Shown here in pieces: positions 56,404-64,000 of a stretch of DNA of 64,000 bases. The DNA is taken from positions 92,225,676 to 92,289,675 of the forward strand of contig CM050449.1 in NCBI GenBank assembly GCA_027563935.2. The letters run 5' to 3'. Below the pieces are notes generated by a model. It searched no databases. It saw only the letters and a program-made list of their open reading frames with translations, and was not told the DNA's origin. A program made the translations under genes and the position numbers. The stretch comes from Costus lasius (lineage: Eukaryota > Streptophyta > Magnoliopsida > Zingiberales > Costaceae). Position 1 is the stretch's first letter. Every line of letters starts with the position of its first letter.

Positions 56404-58434
56404 TGTTGGTGTATATGCCCTAGGACCTAGTTTTGGTCCATTATTGTACTACCTGACTTTGATATTTATATATATCATTCTGGCATTGTCATTATCAATG
56501 TTTTTCTGCATTTGTGATTATGTACTTACATGATAATGTCCCTGGAGACAGATTGGATCTATGCTCAAATGATCGTCCCCAGTCGATGTACCAGAGTGGA
56601 TATGGGACAACTCTGGTACTTGTGAGACTGGTATATGGGCTGGTTAGGCATGAGATGCTAACACAGACATATGGGTATATCAGTGGTGGACATACTGGAC
56701 CGACCCGCTATGAGGCAATGACTTGGTATCACGAGTTATCCTCACAAGTGATAGGAGATGCATTGATCCCTTGACTTGAGGTCATTGGTCATTCTATATG
56801 GTTAGGGACATGTTTTGATACAACCTAACATCTCGCCGTAGTTGGGGGGTAATAATGATTGTCATTGAGCATGTCACGACCCAAAGGAGAAGGTCAATAG
56901 ACAGATATAGGATTTGCCCCTTCCTAAGGGAATCATGATATCCATGGAGCTCCTCTATGGTTCTCTGACTGAAAGTGTATGGCCATACCCAGGTAAGACC
57001 TGATTTAGTCATAACCATAAGATTGGATAAAAACAAGTGGTGACACACTTATCCAATCGGATATCAGTTCGGCAAAGAGACTGTAATGCATCTATACCTG
57101 ATTGCGAGATGGGGACGTCGATGTCGATATCCATTCTGATGACTTGGATAGCACCGATGCACTGCTAGGTGCCACTCACTGCTTGTGGTGACCTTAGGTC
57201 AGCACTGCCAACGTCAGAGGAACCTATAGGGTCGCACACCTTGATACTCGAGTTCTCGTATTGATCGAGAAGCCTTATGATCGAGTTATTGGATGACTCG
57301 GATCTATTTGGGAGAATTCATCAGTGCTGATGGGCCTGATGAGATGGAAGAAACTTATTAGGGCCAACTTCCATTTTTGGCATATTGACCAAACTAACCA
57401 TGGTTAACCTAGTTTGACCTTGGGTTAAATTGGATTAGATCCAATGGGTTGATTGACATGCATAATGGACCTTGGGCTAGGCCCATTCTATAATTGGGCT
57501 TATTAATAAGTTAAATGGGCTTAAGGAGAAGAATGTGTAGGCGCATGTTTAACCCTAGTTAGACTAGGGTTGGCGCCTATGACACATATGGTTAATCTAA
57601 GTTGATTTAATCATTTGTGGGCTAATTAATTAATTAATTAATTAATTAATTAATTAATTAATTAATTAATTAATTAATTAATTAATTAATTAATTAATTA
57701 ATTGGAGTGCTATTTAATAGGGCAGATTATTTAAATAATTAATTAGAGTCCTAATTGGATTAGGACTTGATTATTTAAATAATTAATTAGAGTCCTAATT
57801 GTATTAGGACTTGATTAATTATTAAAATAATTCAATTTCCTACTTCTTCTCCTAGCCGCCCACTTGGCTTAATTGTTGTCATCCCTAAACCGCCCATGGT
57901 CTCTATAAAAGAGACCCTAGCCGCCCCTCTTACGAGAGAGACAACTCTTAGAGGCGTGAACCACAAGTGAGGGGCGACAACTTAAGGGCCAGTGGTGCAT
58001 CTTCTTCCATCAAAGGCCGAGAGCACCTCTTCCTCCTTTCCTCTTGGCGCAAGGAGCATTGGTGTCTTGGCGGCTTGTCTTCATCTCCTTCTTCCTCCTT
58101 CCTCTTGGCGCTCCTTGCTTTGAAGGTGGCGCAAGTGGCGTAGAAGGAGCACAAGGCTTGGATCTTCTTCCCGAGGCTAGCACCGGGCGTGGAACGGGCG
58201 TGGAAGAAGAGGACTCGAGGTGATCCATGTGTGTGAGACTGCAGAGGGCGCACGCTTGGGCGCCTACTACGACATCAGCCTTGCCTTGCTCAAGGTATCT
58301 TCTATCTCATCGTGTCGACTCTCTCGCACGCGATCTTCATTGGGTTTTTGGGACCGGCCTGTTTCGGGGATGTTATTCCGCTGTGCATTGTATTTGTTTC
58401 TGAAAAATTTTTAAAATATCCCTAGGGTTTCCCA
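56404..58434 (+). repeat. 5' LTR of the second copia
   Basis: It runs from TGTTGGTG to about TTTCCCA. It carries an 81-bp (TTAA)n microsatellite and a 44-bp duplication with gagtcctaattg near 57740 and 57790. The right end is set by the primer site four bases on. Confidence 0.88.
57623..57703. repeat. (TTAA)n microsatellite
   Basis: About 20 uninterrupted taat/ttaa units lie inside the 5' LTR. The matching 3' LTR region is outside the window. Confidence 0.95.
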
Positions 58435-58438
58435 ACGG

Positions 58439-58449
58439 TGGTATCAGAG
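58439..58449 (+). other. Primer binding site of the second copia
   Basis: The sequence tggtatcagag complements the 3' end of initiator tRNA-Met. Confidence 0.9.
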
Positions 58450-60064
58450 GGACTTGCGAGACTTGAACGATGTATTTTCATGCTTTTCCATGCTCACATG
58501 CCATATCTCAATTTTCGCAAATTGCATGATCACATGGCAAATGATTTTTCTAAAGTAGAAAAAATTAGGGTTTCTTGTTTCTATCATCAGTTCAATCTCT
58601 TTTGGATTTTTGGGTTATTTTTCTTGTATGATTTAAGGATCAAAGGCGCACGTGGTTTTGTCAAGTAGGACGGGTATTGTGTCTTCGGACTGGCCGGGTC
58701 TCTTGATCTGAGAAAATTACTAGCCGAGAGGATCTTTGAAATCATCATGAAAATTAATTGCAAATAACCAAGAGATTTGTGAAAAGAAGATGAGGAAAAG
58801 AGACTAATTTTATGAAAAATTAAAATTTTAGATTTTATGTTTTTCATGAGCATGTAGAACTGCATGTGTAGATACCTTGCTTGTGCATAATGTTGTGATC
58901 ATGAGTCAAGCCCCTTTTGCATGCCTGTGATGTACTCTTGTGAGGCTTGCGTGCCGCTTTTCTTTTATTTTAAATAAGAAGAAGATTAGGGTGACGCACA
59001 TCACTTGAAGCATTGGCGCTTGGAGCACTCTTCCTAGATGGCGCATGCATAGAAGCGCAAGATGGCATGGCCGAACCCTAGGTTTTGAGAGCTAGCTATC
59101 TTGCCTCCTTGCATGGTGGCGCATCATCTGTGGAGAAAGACCCATGGCATTGGCCGAACCCATGAGGGACACCTCTAGGGTTTGTGAGCTAAACCGTGGT
59201 GAGAAGGACCTTGGAGCCAACCTTGAAACTCAAGATAGAGGTCGGCTAGGTTAGGTCTTTGGGGCTTGAATTCTAGGTCAAGAGTTGAACCTCCTTTTGG
59301 CATGGGTTGGTTCAATGTCTTGAATAGGCTATGATCACATCATTCTTTTACTGTTTTCATACATATCTGCTAAAGCATGCCTGAGTTGTTTTTATCGTTA
59401 TGCTATCACTATAGGATTGCATGCCTGTAATGCTAGACATAAGATAAAATTGATGAGACCTCAAAAACCCTCACAAACAAATATCAAGTCTAGCAGCCTT
59501 CTAACGCGTAGCCCTCACTAAGCTATCGATCAGTGGTGTTGTGAACTGTTTCCCACCCTCGTGGACACACCCACTTATCTTTAGAAAGTGCGTGGTGGCA
59601 ATGGTTTCCCCAGTCCAGTTTTAGCCTATACGCGCCTTCGCAAGGAAACTCGTTGGCCCTGGGCATAACGGTTAGGAATTGACTTGACTAGAATTCCATA
59701 TGTGCTGAGCACATGATGAAACTCTAGAGGCATCGTTGAGAGGTTAGGGTTTCATGTTGTATCCAGCCCTCGCTGGACATGAAATGCCTAGACTGTCTCA
59801 ATAAGGGGAATTGCTTGGAGCAATCGGCCGGCGTGCCCACCTTAGGAAGCATGGGTTACTTTGTGCATCTCATCCCACCCTCGTGGGACGCGAAGCCTCA
59901 TGTGGAATAAGGATCCCATCTCACTAGGAAGTCTTAAACTTCCCGATTGACTTTGTGGGTTGTCAATTCGATTAAAATAGTGGGAGCTATAATCATTTAA
60001 AACAAGTCCAGTTTAAATGATTTGAAGTAGTACTAATCTGCTGTTTTTTGGTTGTTGTAGAACA
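58450..60064 (+). other. Untranslated leader of the second copia
   Basis: No gene is supported. Bases 59480-59600 and 59740-59960 are homologous to the first copia's leader (for example aaatatcaag and agccttctaacgcg). Confidence 0.8.
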
Positions 60065-63000
60065 ATGGCAACGAACAATAGCGGTTGGTCACTGCGATCT
60101 ATCCTTGAGAAGGACAAGTTGGTTGGATCCAACTTGATGGATTGGTATATGAACTTGAACATTGTGCTCAAGCTCGAGAGGAAGCTCTATGTCCTTGAGC
60201 AACCTATCCCTGACCCACTTCCGTGCTCGGCCCTAGCAGCTGAGAAGGATGCTTATGATAAGCATCAGGCTGACACTTTGGAGGTTGCCAACTTGATGCT
60301 AGCCAACACGTCGCCTGAATTTAGAGGGAAATATGAATCTAAGAGTGCCTCTAAGATTATTTCTAGTCTAAGGCAGCTCTTTGATGAATTGGTTAAGCTC
60401 AATCCTCCTAAAGTTAATATTCAGTGTGTTGAGCCAAAAGGTTTGACCAAGGAACTAAAATTAAAAATGGAAAGGATCAGGAATAACAAATTGTGCTCAT
60501 GTGGAGGACCACCTCACATAATAAAGGACATGGTGCGACTTCAGAATGAGAAGAAGAGAGGCAAGGCTTCGTATTCAAGCTCAGGTATTTATGTTACTGA
60601 AGTCAATCTTTCTACTTCTATGTCATGGGTATTGGATACCACATGTAGAGCTTATATTTGTACAAATATGCAGGGGCTCAAGAAAAGTAGATCGGTGCGG
60701 CCTGGAGAGATTGACCTATGGGTTGGAAACGGGGCACAGGCTGCTGCTGTTGCTGTAGGAGTTTTGACTCTCTCCCTGCCTTCTGGACTTCTGTTAGAGC
60801 TAGATAGTTGCTATTATGTACCTTCGTTTACTAAGAACATTGTATCCATTCCTTGCTTAGCAAAGAAGGGATTTCAATTTGAAATAAATAAGAACTCTTG
60901 TTCTTTTTCATTTGCAAATGTATTCTATGGGAAGGGTACTTTATGCAATGGTTTATATGTCTTGGACATGGATAGCTCTATTTGTAACATAAATAATAAA
61001 AGGACCAAACTGAGTAGTTCAGTTGGTGTTTTACTATGGCATTGTCGATTAGCCCATATAAACAAGAATCGCATTCAACAACTCCATGCAAATGGGTTGT
61101 TAGGTTCAAGTTCCTTGGAGGAATTTGATACATGTGAGCCTTGTTTGTTAGGGAAAATGACAAAGGCACCTTTCACCAAGATTGGTGAAAGGGCAGGAGG
61201 TTTGTTGGATCTCATACATAGCAATGTGTGTGGGCCATTCAATAAGCAAGCCAGAGGAGGCCACAACTACTTCATCACATTTATTGATGATTTCAGTAGA
61301 TATGGTTATGTCTACCCAATGAGACATAAGTCTGAATCGTTTGAGAAATTCAAAGAGTTCAGACATGAAGTAGAGAACCAACTTGGTAGATCCATTAAGG
61401 CTCTTCGATCAGATCGTGGTGGAGAGTACCTGAGTGGTGAGTTTCTTGACTATCTGAGAGAGTGTGGGATTTTATCCCAACTCACTCCTCCTGGAACACC
61501 CCAATGGAATGATGTGTCTAAAAGGAGAAATCGAACTTTGTTGGACATGGTTCAATGTATGATGAGTCATGCAACTCTACCTCCCTCATTCTCGGGACAT
61601 GCGCTTAATACAGCTTCTCTAATATTGAATAACGTTCTATCTAAAAGTGTCTCCAAAATACCATATGAGGTATGTAGTGGGAGACGCCCTAATTTATCTT
61701 TTATCAAGATCTAAGGATGTGAGGCTTATGTCAAGAGTCAGGATTCTAGCAAGTTAGAACCTAGATCTGATAAATGTATATTTGTGGGGTACCCTAAGGA
61801 AACTAAGGGTTACTACTTCTATAATCCCACTGAGAACAAAGTATTTATTGCTCGAAATGCTGTCTTTCTAGAGAAAGAGTTTCTCCTGAAAGAAGTTAGT
61901 GGGAGGAAGTTTGACTTGGACGAGGTCCAAGAGCAACCAAAAAATGTAGAGATGGAACCTGAGCACCTGCACCGGTTGATGGGCAACCTGAGGCTCAGAC
62001 ACAGGCCCCACGTAGGTCTGGGAGGATTCGTCGTGCACCTGAGAGGTATGGGTCGCTACCAACCCAACACGACGGGATATTCATCATTGAGGATGAACCC
62101 AAGACTTATGATGAGGTAGTCAGTGGACCAGACTCTGAGAGATGGGTTGACGCCATGAGATCCGAAATGGATTCCATGTCAGCTAACCAAGTCTGGGATT
62201 TGGTTGAGTTACCTGATGGGGTAAAACCCATAGGGTGTAAATGGGTCTTCAAGAAGAAGATAGACATGGATGACAACGTGGTTACCTATAAAGGTAGACT
62301 AGTGGCTAAGGGATTCAAACAAGTCCACAGGGTGGACTATGATGAAACCTTTTCGCCAGTTTCTATGTTCAAATCCATTAGGATTCTGCTTGCTATAACT
62401 GCATATCATGATTATGAGATATGGCAGATGGATGTAAAGACAGCTTTCCTTAATGGGAAACTAACCGAGGATGTGTATATGACACAACCTGATGGCTTCA
62501 TCCATCCTATAGAGGCCAATAAGGTCTGCAGGCTAAAGAGATCCATCTATGGATTAAAGCAAGCGTTTCGAAGTTGGAATCTTCGATTTGATGAAGCTGT
62601 GAGAGATTATGGCTTTATCAAAAGTGAAGATGACGTCTGTGTATACAGAAAATTCAGTGGGAGCTTGGTGACTTTTCTGGTCTTGTATGTCGATATCATA
62701 CTACTCATCGGGAACAACATCCATAGTCTTCAAGCTGTGAAGACATGGTTAGGGAAGTGTTTTGAGATGAAGGACTTAGGGGAGGCCGCCTATATCCTAG
62801 GCGTGAGGATCTACAGGGATAGATCCAAGAGGCTCCTAGCCCTTAGTCAAAGTACTTACATTGATAAGGTCCTGGAGAGGTTTAGCTTGGAGCAATCCAA
62901 GAAAGGGTACCTTCCAATGAGACATGGGCTTACTCTCTCAAAGAGCCAGTGTCCCACCACACAGGCTGAGAGGGATGACATGAGTCGAGTGCCTTATGCT

Positions 63001-63669
63001 TTGGCAGTGGGATCGATCATGTATGCAATGTTGTGTACTAGACTAGATGTGGCTTATGTTGTGAGCATAACCAGCCGATACCAATCCAATCCTGGTTTAC
63101 AGCACTGCGTGGCTGTAAAGAACATCCTGAAGTATCTGAGAAGAACTAAGGATTTGTTCCTAGTCTATGGGGGACAGGAAGAGCTCAGTATGCAGGGCTA
63201 CACTGATGCGTCTTTCTAGTCTAACCCTGATGACTTTAGATCGCAGGCTGGCTATGTGTTTAAGATGAATGGAGGCGCTGTTTGCTGGAAGAGCTTCAAG
63301 CAATCCACTATTGCTGATTCTACAACCGAAGCTGAGTATGTGGCCGCTTCTGAGGTAGCCAAAGAAGCTGTTTGGATAAAGAAGTTCATTTCTGAACTTC
63401 AGGAGGTTCCCAGTACAGTGGATCCCATTGAAATCTACTGTGATAACAATGGAGCAATTGCACAAGCCAAAGAACCACGGTCTCATCAAAGATCCGAACA
63501 TATACTCAGAAGATTTCACCTGATCAGAGAGATCATAGACAGAGGTGATGTCAAGATTAGCAGAGTTGACACAGAGAACAATCTGGCAGACCCATTAACC
63601 AAGGCTTTGGCGCAACAAGAGCATGACTGTCACGCTAGAGATATGGGGTTGAGATTCCTCAACCTCTAG
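60065..63669 (+). pseudogene. Copia gag-pol, broken at several catalytic sites
   Basis: The start ATG lies in an MATNNSGW-type Gag N-terminus. About 125 residues of Gag are missing compared with the first copia (joint near 60390). The zinc knuckle is reduced to CSCGGPPH. The protease motif reads LDTTC. Integrase has HSN for HSD (first Asp lost) and VSK for VSE (Glu lost). There is a TAA at 61712-61714 where Trp is expected, a frameshift between about 61935 and 61975, YVDI for YVDD in RT, and a TAG at 63217-63219 in RNase H. The last segment (from 63256) ends normally at 63669. Four enzyme centres are therefore damaged independently. Confidence 0.95.
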
Positions 63670-63680
63670 GTCTTAGTGCA

Positions 63681-63690
63681 AGTGGGAGAT
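63681..63690 (+). other. Polypurine tract of the second copia
   Basis: The sequence agtgggagat directly precedes the 3' LTR and is identical to the tract of the first copia. Confidence 0.9.
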
Positions 63691-64000
63691 TGTTGGTGTA
63701 TATGCCCTAGGACCTAGTTTTGGTCCATTATTGTACTACCTGACTTTGATATTTATATATATCATTCTAGCATTGTCATTATCAATGTTTGTCTACATCT
63801 GTGATTATGTACTTACATGATAATATCCCTGGAGACAGATTGGATCTGTGCTCAAATGATCATCCCTAGTCGATGTACTAGAGTGGATATGGGACAACTC
63901 TAGTGTGAGACTGGTATATGGGCTAGTTAGGCACGAGGTGCTAATGCAGACATATGGGTATATCAGTGGTGGATATACTGGACCAACCCGCTGTGAGGCA
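63691..64000 (+). repeat. 3' LTR of the second copia (partial)
   Basis: It starts TGTTGGTGTATATG like the 5' LTR and is cut off by the window end. Confidence 0.93.

Larger units (their letters stand above)
56404..64000 (+). mobile_element. Second Ty1/copia element, right end beyond window
   Basis: The 5' LTR begins TGTTGGTG at 56404 and the 3' LTR begins at 63691, with only 310 bp present. It shares leader, gag-pol order and purine tract with the first copia but has different LTRs. About 17 substitutions and a 6-bp gap in 310 bp of LTR comparison (over 5%) suggest a much older insertion than the first. It sits in a gypsy remnant. Confidence 0.95.

Overview
The window looks like nuclear DNA of a flowering plant. 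It has plant-type Ty1/copia and Ty3/gypsy LTR retrotransposons primed by initiator tRNA-Met, non-autonomous DNA transposons, and one intron-containing NAC transcription-factor gene. A monocot is possible from the NAC N-terminus and the repeat style, but that is a weak inference. The only convincing host protein gene is the NAC gene at 44062-45099, which resembles the JUNGBRUNNEN1/NAC042 subgroup. Nearly everything else is repeats, many nested inside each other.

Left part (1-19008). An array built from tRNA-Val-like monomers occupies about 1601-19008. Four diverged monomer types (A, B, C, D) each carry a whole or partial tRNA-Val-like module, and together they form a higher-order repeat of about 1565 bp. 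The array is cut by an unclassified 1261-bp insert (1789-3049), which lands inside one tRNA-like anticodon arm, and by a young complete copia element (3676-12798, 1686-bp LTRs, TSD tctat). Removing both insertions restores the repeat phase: B to B is 1563 bp, against 1561 and 1575 bp in the uninterrupted part. Bases 1-1600 are the end of another LTR-type element that entered the array.

Middle (19009-44061). Mostly non-coding DNA with a PIF/Harbinger-like MITE (20326-20743, TSD TTA), a gypsy solo LTR (21038-22750, TSD atgat), a hAT-like element (about 23956-25023), an AT-rich tandem block (28790-29100), and an aberrant copia insertion holding two head-to-head LTR arms of 1565 bp (29755-33547). 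A complete but heavily mutated minus-strand gypsy chromovirus follows (33676-41135, TSD ctgca), with a 223-bp fold-back element in its upstream LTR. A degenerate 21-bp minisatellite (42470-43745) then precedes the NAC gene.

Right part (45100-64000). AT-rich intergenic DNA contains a poly(A) tract flanked by 11-bp direct repeats, a hAT-like MITE with a (TA)n core, and several related LTR-like segments. A gypsy LTR (51385-56291) is interrupted by a small LARD-like element (52890-56147), and the same gypsy copy is cut at 56404 by a second, older copia element (56404 to beyond the window), whose catalytic residues are widely destroyed. A quasi-palindromic CACGGCC..GGCCGTG minisatellite theme recurs in several of these LTRs.

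The retroelements form no operon-like system. Their gag, protease, integrase, RT and RNase H domains once acted together in copy-and-paste transposition, but every copy here carries disabling changes. The most unusual feature is the higher-order array of tRNA-Val-like modules. Next is the near-perfect 1.56-kb inverted LTR pair, which would give a long hairpin RNA if transcribed.
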